A stretch of 64,000 bases of DNA, taken from NCBI GenBank assembly GCA_963816315.1, contig CAWFJZ010000006.1:1-64000 (forward strand), in the 5' to 3' direction. The notes under the pieces are model-generated. The model was not told the origin of the DNA and searched no databases. It saw nothing but the letters and a program-made list of their open reading frames with translations. Made by a program: the position numbers and the translations under genes. Below are positions 55,432 through 63,809 of the stretch, in pieces. The number at the start of each line of letters is the position of its first letter. Positions within the stretch are counted from its first letter, which is position 1. This DNA is from CADEEN01 sp963816315. Lineage in GTDB: Bacteria; Pseudomonadota; Gammaproteobacteria; Burkholderiales; Burkholderiaceae_C.

Positions 55432-56925
55432 TCAGAAGCGCTCCAGTTCAGGGAAGGGCAGCAAACCCTTCTTCACATGCATCTTCCCGTACTCCGCGCA
55501 GCGTTGCAGCGTCGGGATCACCTTGCCCGGGTTGAGCGTGCCGGCGGCGTCGAAGGCGCGCTTGACGCCTTCCATCTGCGCGCGTTCTTCCGGGCTGAAC
55601 TGCACGCACATCGAATTGAGTTTCTCGACGCCGACGCCATGCTCGCCGGTGACGGTGCCGCCCATCGCCACGCTCGTTTCCAGGATGTCGGCGCCGAAGA
55701 GTTCGCAGCGATGGAGTTGGTCGGGATCGTTGGCGTCGAACAGGATCAGCGGGTGCAGGTTGCCGTCGCCGGCATGGAAGACGTTGCAGCACTTGAGGCC
55801 GTACTTCTTTTCCATTTCGCCGATGGCGATCAGGATGTCGGCCAGCCGCTTGCGCGGGATCGTCGAGTCCATGCACATGTAGTCGGGGCTGATACGGCCG
55901 CTGGCCGGGAACGCGTTCTTGCGCCCGCTCCAGAACTTCAGGCGCTGCGCTTCGTCACGGCTGACCTCGATGCGCGTGGCGCCGCAGCGTTGCAGCACCG
56001 CTTCCATGCGCCCGATCTCTTCGGCCACTTCTTCCGGCGTGCCGTCGGACTCGCAGAGCAGGATCGCTTCGGCGTCGAGGTCGTAGCCGGCGTGGACAAA
56101 GTCTTCGACGGCGGCCGTCATCGGCTTGTCGAGCATCTCCAGGCCGGCCGGGATGATGCCGGCAGCAATGATCGACGCCACCGCGTCGCCGGCTTTGCGC
56201 ACGTCGTCGAAGCTGGCCATGATGCAGCGCGCGAGTTGTGGTTTGGGCACGAGCTTGACCGTGACTTCGAGCATCACCGCGAGCATGCCTTCGCTGCCGA
56301 CGACGAGCGGCAGCAGGTCGAGCCCCGGCGCGTCGAGGGCGTCGCTGCCGAACTCGACCGGCTCGCCTTCGACGGTGAAGCCGCGCACCTTCAACACGTT
56401 GTGCAGCGTCAGGCCGTACTTCAGGCAATGCACGCCGCCCGAGTTCTCGGCCACGTTGCCGCCGATCGTGCAGGCGATCTGGGAGGACGGATCGGGCGCG
56501 TAATACAGCCCGAGCGGCGCCGCCGCTTCGCTGATGGCGAGGTTCCTCACGCCGCATTGCACGACCGCCGTGCGCGAGGCCTTGTCGAGCTTGACGATCC
56601 GGTTGAACTTGGCCAGCGCCAGCGTCACGCCCATCGCATGCGGCATCGCGCCGCCCGACAGCCCGGTGCCGGCGCCGCGTGCGACGACAGGCACTTGCAG
56701 CGCATGACAGGCCTTCAACACCGCGGCCACCTGCGCTTCGGTCTCCGGCAAGGCCACCGCCAGCGGCAACTGGCGGTAGGCGGTCAGGCCGTCGCATTCA
56801 TAGGGCACCGTGTCCTCGCCCTGCCACAACAGCGCGTGCGCCGGCAGCACGGCGGCCAGCGCAGCGACCACGGCTTGCTGGCGCGCCATGCGCTCGGTAG
56901 CGGCCAGGGGCAGGGGTGCATTCAT
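55432..56925 (-). CDS. glcD: Glycolate oxidase catalytic subunit GlcD (FAD)
   Basis: A 497-residue flavoprotein with PVVARGAGTGLSGGAMPHAM (PCMH FAD site), PDPSSQIACTIGGNVAENSG and LKYGLTLHNVLKVRGFTVEG, then the C-terminal FAD-oxidase C domain with CCNVFHAGDGNLHPLILFDA and VTGEHGVGVEKLN. Oxidises glycolate to glyoxylate. ATG 56925 is preferred over the upstream GTG. First gene of the operon. Confidence 0.95.
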   Translation of the reverse strand: MNAPLPLAATERMARQQAVVAALAAVLPAHALLWQGEDTVPYECDGLTAYRQLPLAVALPETEAQVAAVLKACHALQVPVVARGAGTGLSGGAMPHAMGVTLALAKFNRIVKLDKASRTAVVQCGVRNLAISEAAAPLGLYYAPDPSSQIACTIGGNVAENSGGVHCLKYGLTLHNVLKVRGFTVEGEPVEFGSDALDAPGLDLLPLVVGSEGMLAVMLEVTVKLVPKPQLARCIMASFDDVRKAGDAVASIIAAGIIPAGLEMLDKPMTAAVEDFVHAGYDLDAEAILLCESDGTPEEVAEEIGRMEAVLQRCGATRIEVSRDEAQRLKFWSGRKNAFPASGRISPDYMCMDSTIPRKRLADILIAIGEMEKKYGLKCCNVFHAGDGNLHPLILFDANDPDQLHRCELFGADILETSVAMGGTVTGEHGVGVEKLNSMCVQFSPEERAQMEGVKRAFDAAGTLNPGKVIPTLQRCAEYGKMHVKKGLLPFPELERF

Positions 56926-57006
56926 AACCACAACACTTTACCGGGGCGGGGCCGACCACTCGCGCGTTGTGCTTGCGCACGGCTTTGCGTGCCGCGCAGC
57001 AATCCT

Positions 57007-58221
57007 TCAACTCTCGCCAGTGAAGACCGTCAGCACCCCGGTGTAGCCGTACAGATGCTGGTGCCCGATCTCGCCGCCGGCGAAGAACCCGGCCAGCGGC
57101 ACGTCGCCCAGGGCATGGCGGATGATTTGCAGTTCGGCCGACGGCGCGCCGAAGTGCGGCCCGCCGCGGCCGGCGCAGCTCACGTACACGGCGCCGCGGA
57201 TGCGCGAGGCGCCGTCGGTGGGTGCGGCCGGCGCCGACAGGGCGGCGGTGGCCAGCTCGGCCGGCTCCGGCGTCAGCTCCTCGCGGATTTCGGCGCAGAT
57301 GCGCGTCAGGTCGCGCCGCGCGGCGGCCACGTCGCGGTGGCAGAACGCCAGCGTCATGCCCGGCTCCACCATGTCGGCCACCGCCACGCCGTTGCGCCCC
57401 GGGTCGAGGCCGACGAGGTGGCGCACGCGCACGTCGTCGCCGAAGGCGCGGTGGCGGGCCTGTGACGCTACCGTGGCATGCACCGGTATCGGCGCGCTCG
57501 GCGCGGCCAGGCCGACCAGGGTTTCGCGCAGCGCCAGCATCGCCTGGCGCGGCTCGTCCAGCGTCAGCCTCAGGTCTTCGAGCAGGCATTGCAGGGCCGG
57601 CTGGCCGTCGAGTTCGGTGACGACGTTGCGCTCGGCGCCGGTGATGCGCCGCCGCGGCCCGATCGGCTGGCAGCCCTGCGTGACGCGCGAGACGATGCCC
57701 ACGTCGCGCGTGAAGGCCACGCCCGACAGGCCGCCTTCGTACACGCCCTCGGCGATCTGGCAACTGTGCGTGCGCGACGCCGCCACGCCGCCGAAGAGGT
57801 AGCCGCTCGAGGTGCGTGCCGACAGGTCGTCGAGCAGCTCGGCGAGATCGTGCTCGCGCGCGTCGGCGTGCACCAGCGCCGTGGCCGGCTCGATCTGGCC
57901 GAGCGGCCTGGCGCCGGAGAAGACGCGAAAGCGGCCCTGCGGCAGGTTGGAGAGCATCAACACCAGGGCAGGCTCGTCGAAGTACTCGACGCCGCTGGCG
58001 CAGACGCCGATGCCGACCGTGCCGGCCCAGGCCACGCCCGGCCAACGCGCGTGCAGCGCGTCGTACAAGGCCTGCGCCTGCGGCGCGTAGTGGTCGGTGA
58101 AATAGACCAGGCCGAGCGACGCTTCCTGGCCGCCGTGCTGGCGCTCGATCTGCGCCGCGGCCTGCGACAGCGCACCCTTCCAGTCCGGGTGCGTGGCGTG
58201 GCCGACGATGAAGCGCGGCAT
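57007..58221 (-). CDS. FIST-domain sensor protein
   Basis: A 404-residue cytoplasmic protein with FIST_N (about 20-215: LGLVYFTDHYAPQAQALYDA, AWAGTVGIGVCASGVEYFD) and FIST_C (about 230-395: AVYVSCAGRGGPHFGAPSAE, ending PLAGFFAGGEIGHQHLYGYT). FIST proteins are thought to bind small ligands, possibly amino acids, and often work with methyl-accepting or GGDEF proteins, but no such partner is next door. Confidence 0.9.
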   Translation of the reverse strand: MPRFIVGHATHPDWKGALSQAAAQIERQHGGQEASLGLVYFTDHYAPQAQALYDALHARWPGVAWAGTVGIGVCASGVEYFDEPALVLMLSNLPQGRFRVFSGARPLGQIEPATALVHADAREHDLAELLDDLSARTSSGYLFGGVAASRTHSCQIAEGVYEGGLSGVAFTRDVGIVSRVTQGCQPIGPRRRITGAERNVVTELDGQPALQCLLEDLRLTLDEPRQAMLALRETLVGLAAPSAPIPVHATVASQARHRAFGDDVRVRHLVGLDPGRNGVAVADMVEPGMTLAFCHRDVAAARRDLTRICAEIREELTPEPAELATAALSAPAAPTDGASRIRGAVYVSCAGRGGPHFGAPSAELQIIRHALGDVPLAGFFAGGEIGHQHLYGYTGVLTVFTGES

Positions 58222-58229
58222 GTCTGGCC

Positions 58230-58393
58230 TTAGTACCCGGTTTCACAATTACGCCCACATGAAATCGCGCCTTTCGGCTCATGGCGTCGTTGCAAATCCT
58301 CGCGATGCCACGAGGCATCGCTGTGGTTTGCGCCTAGCCCTGAGCCGAAATGCATCAATTTCATTCGTGAGCGCAATTGTGAACCGGTACTTA
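58230..58393. repeat. 164-bp near-perfect palindrome
   Basis: The arms TAGTACCCGGTTTCACAATT and AATTGTGAACCGGTACTTA pair at the outside, CTTTCGGCTCATGG with CCTGAGCCGAAATG in the middle, and GCAAATCCTCGCGATGCC with GGCATCGCTGTGGTTTGC near the centre (loop about four bases). It lies between FIST and phaM, both on the minus strand. It resembles a MITE-like or repetitive palindromic element; only one copy is in this window. Confidence 0.75.
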
Positions 58394-58402
58394 GCGCGGC
58401 CC

Positions 58403-59071
58403 TCAGCGCCGAGCGCTGCGCTTGCGCGCGTTCGTTGCCGACGCCGACGCCGTCTTCGCGCCCTTGACGGCCGCCTTGGCCACCGCGCCGGCCACCTTGC
58501 CCGGCGCCTGCACCGCCTTCTTCAGCGTCTCTTCGGCGGCATCGAAACTCTGCTTGACCATGTTGCCGGCGAGCGTCTTGGCGGCGTCACCGGCGCTGTC
58601 CTTCATCGCCGTGGTGGCGAGCTGCGTGAACTGCTTGGTCAAAGCGCCCCACCATTGCATCGGATCGACCGCCGGCGTGGCGTTCTCGGCCGGCGACGCC
58701 CTGCGGCCGCCGCGCGGCGGCGCTTTCTTCGTCTCGGCGGCAAAAGCCGGCGGCGGCGGCACGTCGGGCTCGGCCACCAGCAGCGAATCGCGCAGCGCCG
58801 TCAGCGGCACGTTCATCGTCTTCAGCGTGGACAGCGTCATGCGCTGCACTTCGAGCGCCTGGATCGTCGCGGCCAGCATGCGGGCGTTCTGCTCGAGCCA
58901 GAACTGCACCGTGCGCAGCTCCTCGATGCGCTTTTCCAGCTCTTCCGGGTTCAGCGTCGGCGCCACCCACTGGCCGATCGACGGCAGCGCCTGCCCGGCG
59001 TTCTTGACCAGGCCCTGCAGGAAGTCGAAACCGGGGACCAGTTTGCTGAAGTTCTGCGATGCGTCGGCCAT
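58403..59071 (-). CDS. phaM: PhaM-like polyhydroxyalkanoate granule-associated protein
   Basis: A 222-residue protein. The conserved N-terminal domain (NFSKLVPGFDFLQGLVKNAG, PTLNPEELEKRIEELRTVQF and LEQNARMLAATIQALEVQRM) is followed by a Lys/Ala-rich, basic C-terminus (VAKAAVKGAKTASASATNAR). PhaM of Ralstonia binds PHA synthase and the nucleoid, controlling granule number and position. ATG 59071 has a GGAGA site. It appears joined to the TraB-like gene upstream only because of a frameshift there. Confidence 0.82.
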   Translation of the reverse strand: MADASQNFSKLVPGFDFLQGLVKNAGQALPSIGQWVAPTLNPEELEKRIEELRTVQFWLEQNARMLAATIQALEVQRMTLSTLKTMNVPLTALRDSLLVAEPDVPPPPAFAAETKKAPPRGGRRASPAENATPAVDPMQWWGALTKQFTQLATTAMKDSAGDAAKTLAGNMVKQSFDAAEETLKKAVQAPGKVAGAVAKAAVKGAKTASASATNARKRSARR

Positions 59072-59106
59072 GCGTGTCTCCGGGTTGTTTTCGAGAGGCA
59101 GTGATC

Positions 59107-60067
59107 CTAACGAAAGTCCACCCGCTCGACATGTAAAACCGCGCGCTTCGAGCAACGCCGGCAGCGCCTGCGGCCCCGTCATGTGCAGCGCACCGACGGC
59201 CACCAACAGGCGCTGGCCTTCGCCGTGCAGCGCCTCGATGCGCTCGGCCATCGCCGGGTTGCGCTCGTCGTTGAGCGCGGCGAGCATCGCGCGGTCGTCG
59301 TCGGTCTTCACGCAGTCGCACCAGCGCTCGTAGCTCTCGATCTCCTGCAAGTCGCCGCGCTCCCAGGCCGCGGCCATGCGCCGCAGCACCTGGCGGCCGA
59401 GGCCGCTTTGCATCTGTTCGAGCAGCGAGGCCAGCGTGCGCTCGGCCTGCACCGGGTCGTTCGGGATGATCGCGGCCAACTGCCGCTCGGCCGTTTCGAG
59501 CGACACCGTGCGCAGCTTGCGCGCCCGCGCCGCGCCGGCGAGCACGAACTCCTGCCCGTACGCCACCTGCAAACCGTCGCGCGCCGCATCGACCATCGTC
59601 GCCGTCAGCGCCTGCATCAGCGGGTGCAGGCCGGCCAGCGCCTGCGCCGGCAGGCAGGCGCGCTGGAGCTCGCGCCGCAGTTGCTCGTCGAGCGCTGCCG
59701 GCAGCTTGGCGCTGCTGCCGGCGGCGCCCGCCGTGCGCAGGCTGCTTTGCACCGCGGGGTCGAGCGGGTCGAGCTCAAAGGCCACCGTCTGCGCGTCGGC
59801 CAGCGCGGCGCGCAGCTTGGCGCCGGGAAAGGCCCATTCGAGTTTGCCGACGTGGATGGTGCCGAAGAGGTGGTGCGTGCGGCCGTCCTTCGTCACGCGC
59901 CAGAGGAACCCGCGGTCTTTGGCTCGTGCCTGCGCGTCCTGCACCTGCTGCGGCGTCGGCGCCGTGGCCTGCGGCGGGCACGACGCCGCATCGCTCGTCT
60001 GCGCAGCGGCCGGCAGCGCGGCCAGCGCCAGCGCCGCCACCAGCGCCAGCCAGGTGGTTCTCATCAT
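59107..60067 (-). CDS. TraB/GumN-family protein, one frameshift near the end
   Basis: About 320 residues: signal peptide MMRTTWLALVAALALAALPA, then GRTHHLFGTIHVGKLEWAFP (GTIHVG, metal-site motif), AERIEALHGEGQRLLVAVGA with LHMTGPQALPALLEARGF, the usual TraB ending. A surplus base near 59138 shifts the last codons: the correct-looking tail HVERVDFR and a TAG stop at 59107-59109 are in another frame. The uncorrected frame runs into phaM and gives a false fusion. The family acts in metal-dependent proteolysis or metal homeostasis; role here unknown. Confidence 0.85.
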
Positions 60068-60540
60068 CGTGTCGCCTCCAACGTCAACACACCCTCGTGC
60101 TGCGACAAGCGCAGCTTCGAGATCACGTCCATGCCGAGCAGCGGCGCCTCCAGTCGCGGCAACACCGCCACGCGCAGGCGCTCGGCGACGACGCCGCCTT
60201 GCAGCGACACGTCGGCGCGGGCGATGCGGCCCTCGACCACACCGCCGGCGGTGGACGAACGCATGGCGCCTTCGAGCGCGAGGCCGGCCTGCTGCGCCAG
60301 CGCCAGCGGCAGCGCCGTGCTGGTGGCGCCGGTATCGACGAGAAAATCCACGGCAATGCCGTTGACCTGCCCCGGCCAGTGGAAGTGGCCATCGGGCGCG
60401 CGCTTCAACTCGATGCGCCCGCTGGCGGCATCGAACGAGAAACGCGAACGCTCGGCGCGCTGCTGCATTGCCTGCACGCCCAGGAACAGCGCAGTGCCGA
60501 TGAGCAACCAGACGGTGGTGAGCTTGAGTGAAGGTGACAT
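60064..60540 (-). CDS. Membrane-anchored retropepsin-like aspartic protease
   Basis: A 158-residue protein with an N-terminal membrane anchor (TTVWLLIGTALFLGVQAMQQ) and a single aspartic-protease unit with VDFLVDTGATSTALPLALAQ (D-T-G active site) and PLLGMDVISKLRLSQHEGVL. It belongs to the clan AA family TIGR02281, thought to work as a dimer in the periplasm. The stop overlaps the TraB start. Confidence 0.88.
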   Translation of the reverse strand: MSPSLKLTTVWLLIGTALFLGVQAMQQRAERSRFSFDAASGRIELKRAPDGHFHWPGQVNGIAVDFLVDTGATSTALPLALAQQAGLALEGAMRSSTAGGVVEGRIARADVSLQGGVVAERLRVAVLPRLEAPLLGMDVISKLRLSQHEGVLTLEATR

Positions 60541-60554
60541 GACGCTACGATGCC

Positions 60555-60989
60555 ATGAAACCCGCCGGCCCCACGATGCGCGCCCTCTTTCACCTCGCCT
60601 ACCACGTGCACGATTTGCAGGCCGCGCGCGCCTTCTACGGCGGCGTGCTCGGCTGCGCCGAGGGCCGCAGCACGGACACCTGGGTCGATTTCGATTTCTT
60701 CGGCCACCAGATCTCGCTGCACCTCGGCGCGCCGTTTGCAACGACGAACACCGGCCGCGTCGGCGACACGCTGGTGCCGATGCCGCACCTGGGCCTGGTG
60801 CTGCAGGCCGACGATTGGCAGGCTCTCGCGCAACGCCTGCGCGATGCGCAAACGCTGTTTGTCATCGAGCCGCACCTGCGCTTCGCCGGCCAGCCCGGCG
60901 AGCAATGGACGATGTTCTTCCGCGACCCGAGCGGCAACCCGATCGAGGTCAAGGGGTTTGCGGAGTTGGACCGGGTGTACGAGCGCTGA
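60555..60989 (+). CDS. VOC-superfamily protein
   Basis: A 144-residue VOC protein: RALFHLAYHVHDLQAARAFY, FDFFGHQISLHLGAPFATTN and the C-terminal WTMFFRDPSGNPIEVKGFAE with the metal-ligand Glu. Fits the extradiol/glyoxalase type; substrate unknown. Divergent from the protease gene. Confidence 0.87.
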   Translation: MKPAGPTMRALFHLAYHVHDLQAARAFYGGVLGCAEGRSTDTWVDFDFFGHQISLHLGAPFATTNTGRVGDTLVPMPHLGLVLQADDWQALAQRLRDAQTLFVIEPHLRFAGQPGEQWTMFFRDPSGNPIEVKGFAELDRVYER

Positions 60990-61004
60990 TCGTGCGCGGC
61001 CGTG

Positions 61005-61649
61005 TCAGCCGCGCCAGCCTTGCCACAAGGTCCAGGCCGCCGCGCCGAACAGCAACGCCCCGACCGCCTGGCCCAGGCGCTGCTGAGCGCGGGCATTGCT
61101 GCGCAACAGCGTGCGCACGCGGGCTGCTGCCAACGCCACTGCGCCATAGACCGCGGCTTGCGTGCCGGCGGTGATGGCTGCCAGCACGAGGGACTGCGTG
61201 ATGACCGACCCGTGCTCGTGGCGCAGGAACTGCGGGAACACGGCGAGCATGAAGACATAGGCTTTGGGGTTGAGCAGGCAGGTCGCAACCGCGCGGCCGA
61301 AGACGGCGCTCAAGGGCCGCCACGCGGGTGCTGCGTTCACCTCGCCGAGCGCCGATGCGCCGCGCCACAGCGACGCGCCGATCCACGCGATATAGAGCGC
61401 GCCGACGACGAGCAAGGCGTTGAACAGGCGCGGCGCGGCGACAAGCAGCAGGCCGATGCCGAGCGCGCTCATCGCCACATGGATCAGTCCGCCGGCCACC
61501 AGCCCCGCCACTGCGGCCAGGCCGGCGCGGCGCCCATCGGCCAGCGCGCTGGCCATGACGAAAGCCATGTCCATGCCCGGCAGGATGACGATGCCGGCGA
61601 CGAGGAGAAAGTACAGCCCGAAGTGGCTGGTCTGTGTCAGGTCGAGCAT
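61005..61649 (-). CDS. LysE-family exporter
   Basis: A 214-residue inner-membrane exporter with six hydrophobic segments, starting FGLYFLLVAGIVILPGMDMA and including VVGALYIAWIGASLWRGASA and CLLNPKAYVFMLAVFPQFLR (NPKA, LysE/RhtB motif). It exports amino acids or derivatives. It diverges from a WYL regulator, with an inverted repeat between them. Confidence 0.88.
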   Translation of the reverse strand: MLDLTQTSHFGLYFLLVAGIVILPGMDMAFVMASALADGRRAGLAAVAGLVAGGLIHVAMSALGIGLLLVAAPRLFNALLVVGALYIAWIGASLWRGASALGEVNAAPAWRPLSAVFGRAVATCLLNPKAYVFMLAVFPQFLRHEHGSVITQSLVLAAITAGTQAAVYGAVALAAARVRTLLRSNARAQQRLGQAVGALLFGAAAWTLWQGWRG

Positions 61650-61707
61650 CGCGAGAAGTCAGCCTTCTGTCGTGGTGTTCATGCGCCGCATCGTGGCAAA
61701 CATAAAC

Positions 61708-61722
61708 TGACAAGGCCTGTCA
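61708..61722. promoter_or_regulatory. Candidate operator between lysE-like and WYL genes
   Basis: TGACA-AGGCC-TGTCA, a perfect 5-bp inverted repeat with five-base spacer, in the 83-bp gap between the divergent LysE and WYL genes. The WYL protein probably binds here and controls the exporter; not shown by the sequence. Confidence 0.45.
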
Positions 61723-61732
61723 TGATTTGCCG

Positions 61733-62704
61733 ATGAAAGCCGGCCGCCTGCTGTCGATCCTCATGCTCTTGCAGTCGCACGGCCGCATGACGGCCGGCGC
61801 GCTGGCCGGCGCGATGGAGGTCTCCGAGCGCACGATCCTGCGCGACATCGACCAGCTCTCGGCCGCCGGCGTGCCGCTGTGGGGCGAACGTGGCCGCGCC
61901 GGCGGATTCCAGTTGCGCGAAGGCTGGAGCACGCAGCTCACCGGCCTGACCGAGCCGGAGGCTAACGCGCTGCTGCTCGCCGGCCTGCCGAGCGCGGCCA
62001 CCGACCTCGGGCTCGGTGCGCCGGCCGCCTCGGCGCGCTTGAAGATGGTGGCCAGCCTGCCGGCGCCGTGGCGCGAGCAGGCGGCGCGCGTCGGCGAGCG
62101 TCTGCACATCGACCCGATCGACTGGTACCGCGCACAGGACACGCCGCGTTTTCTGCGCGAAGCGGCCGACGCGGTGTGGCGTGGCCGGCGTGTGCAGGTG
62201 AGGTATCAAAGTTGGCGCGGCGCCTCGCAGCGCGAACTCGAACCGTTCGGCCTGGTGTTGAAGGCCGGCGCCTGGTACCTGGCGGCGCGCGAGGTCGGCC
62301 ACGACGACATGCGCACCTACCGCCTGGCCAGCGTGGTCGATCTGGCCGTCGGCACGCGCGCTGTCAAACGGCCGCGCGGCTTCGACCTGGCACGCTGGTG
62401 GCGCGAGTCGTCGGTGCGTTTCGAGTCGGTGCTGCGGCGCTTGCAGGCGCGCGTGCGCATGACGGAGCGCGGCATGGGCTGGCTGGCGAATGCGCGCCTG
62501 CCCTATGTCGCAGCACCTGGCGCGGACGCCGGCGAAGTGCTGCTCGCGATCGAGTCCGTCGAGCACGGCGCGCGGCAATTGCTCGCCTTCGGCGCCGAAG
62601 TGGAAGTCATCGCGCCGCGCGCCTTGCGCAACGAGGTGCTGCGTCAGGCGCGCGCGCTGCTGGCGCGATACGCCGCAGCCGCACGCACAGCGCCGCGCGG
62701 GTGA
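61733..62704 (+). CDS. WYL-domain transcriptional regulator
   Basis: A 323-residue regulator: N-terminal HTH HGRMTAGALAGAMEVSERTI then DIDQLSAAGVPLWGERGRAG, and the C-terminal WYL domain (about 140-310: VRYQSWRGASQRELEPFGLV, LKAGAWYLAAREVGHDDM with WYL). It probably controls the divergent LysE-like exporter. Ligand unknown. Confidence 0.88.
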   Translation: MKAGRLLSILMLLQSHGRMTAGALAGAMEVSERTILRDIDQLSAAGVPLWGERGRAGGFQLREGWSTQLTGLTEPEANALLLAGLPSAATDLGLGAPAASARLKMVASLPAPWREQAARVGERLHIDPIDWYRAQDTPRFLREAADAVWRGRRVQVRYQSWRGASQRELEPFGLVLKAGAWYLAAREVGHDDMRTYRLASVVDLAVGTRAVKRPRGFDLARWWRESSVRFESVLRRLQARVRMTERGMGWLANARLPYVAAPGADAGEVLLAIESVEHGARQLLAFGAEVEVIAPRALRNEVLRQARALLARYAAAARTAPRG

Positions 62705-62873
62705 CGCGTCCGGCACCTCCGGCCGACGCCACACGGCCGGCTGCGGGGGTGCGCAGCGGGCGCTCTCGACCCCAAGCCCTCGACCAAGCCCTGAATTCCG
62801 AGAAATCGAGCGCAGGTTACGCAGCGGCTAGTAAGAGATAACGATAGCGCGCGGCGGACGAGCCAACACAATC

Positions 62874-63809
62874 GTGCCCTTCCTTGGGAACAGGCAAAAA
62901 AGCAAAAGCGTGCCCGTCGTTGGTTTGACCATAGTGGCCTCGTTGCTTTTTGCAACGATGGGCGTGTGCATCAAGTTCGCGTCGCTGTACTACGGCAGTG
63001 GCGAGATCGTGATGTACCGCGGCGTCGTCGGTGCGGTCACGATCGGCGCGATCAGCCGCTGGCGAGGCGAGTCGTTGCGAACCAGCGTGCCCTGGAAGCA
63101 TGCCAGCCGCAGCGCCACCGGCGTCGCCGCATTGACGCTGTGGTTCCAGGCGATCGCGGTGCTGCCGCTGGCCACCGCGGTGACGATGAACTACACATCG
63201 TCGCTCTGGCTGGCGGCGATCCTGCTCGGCTCGACGCTGTGGATGTCGGGCCAACGCGTCGAGCCGCGGTTGTTGTGGACGGTGGTGGTCGGATTCGTCG
63301 GCGTGGTGCTCGTGCTGCGGCCGACGATGGCGTCGCAAGCGCTTTGGTATGGCGTGCTCGGCCTGGTGTCAGGCCTGCTGTCGGCATTGAGCTATTTGCA
63401 GGTGGCGGCACTCGGCCGTGCGGGCGAGCCCGAAACGCGCACCGTGTTCTATTTTTCAGTCGCCGGCGTGCTGGTCGGGGCGGCGATGAGCGCAGCCGGC
63501 GGGTGGCGCGCGCTGGCCTGGCCGGGGTTGGGATGGCTGCTCGCGGTGGGCGTGCTGTCCACCGTGGCGCAACTGATGCTGACGCGGGCCTACGCACGCG
63601 GCAGCGCGCTGGTCACGGCGAGTCTTCAATACCTGGGCATCGCCTTCTCGTTCATCTACGGCGTCGCGCTGTTCGGCGATGCGGTCAGTTGGCAAGCACT
63701 CCTCGGGATCGTCCTGATCGCCGGCGCCGGCATCCATGCCACGCAGATGAGGCGGGTGCCGCAAGGCACGCGCGACGCGCCACCCGCACACACAAAAAAG
63801 GAACTTTGA
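62874..63809 (+). CDS. DMT/EamA-family transporter
   Basis: A 311-residue ten-helix exporter, intact: VVGLTIVASLLFATMGVCIK, LWFQAIAVLPLATAVTMNYT, VVVGFVGVVLVLRPTMASQA and GSALVTASLQYLGIAFSFIY. The start is GTG 62874; the stop overlaps the next ATG (TGATG). Substrate unknown. Confidence 0.88.
   Translation: MPFLGNRQKSKSVPVVGLTIVASLLFATMGVCIKFASLYYGSGEIVMYRGVVGAVTIGAISRWRGESLRTSVPWKHASRSATGVAALTLWFQAIAVLPLATAVTMNYTSSLWLAAILLGSTLWMSGQRVEPRLLWTVVVGFVGVVLVLRPTMASQALWYGVLGLVSGLLSALSYLQVAALGRAGEPETRTVFYFSVAGVLVGAAMSAAGGWRALAWPGLGWLLAVGVLSTVAQLMLTRAYARGSALVTASLQYLGIAFSFIYGVALFGDAVSWQALLGIVLIAGAGIHATQMRRVPQGTRDAPPAHTKKEL

Noticed and set aside
58403..60067. Novel TraB-PhaM fusion protein
   Set aside because: A one-base shift near 59138 removes the TraB stop; both genes have their own normal ends.
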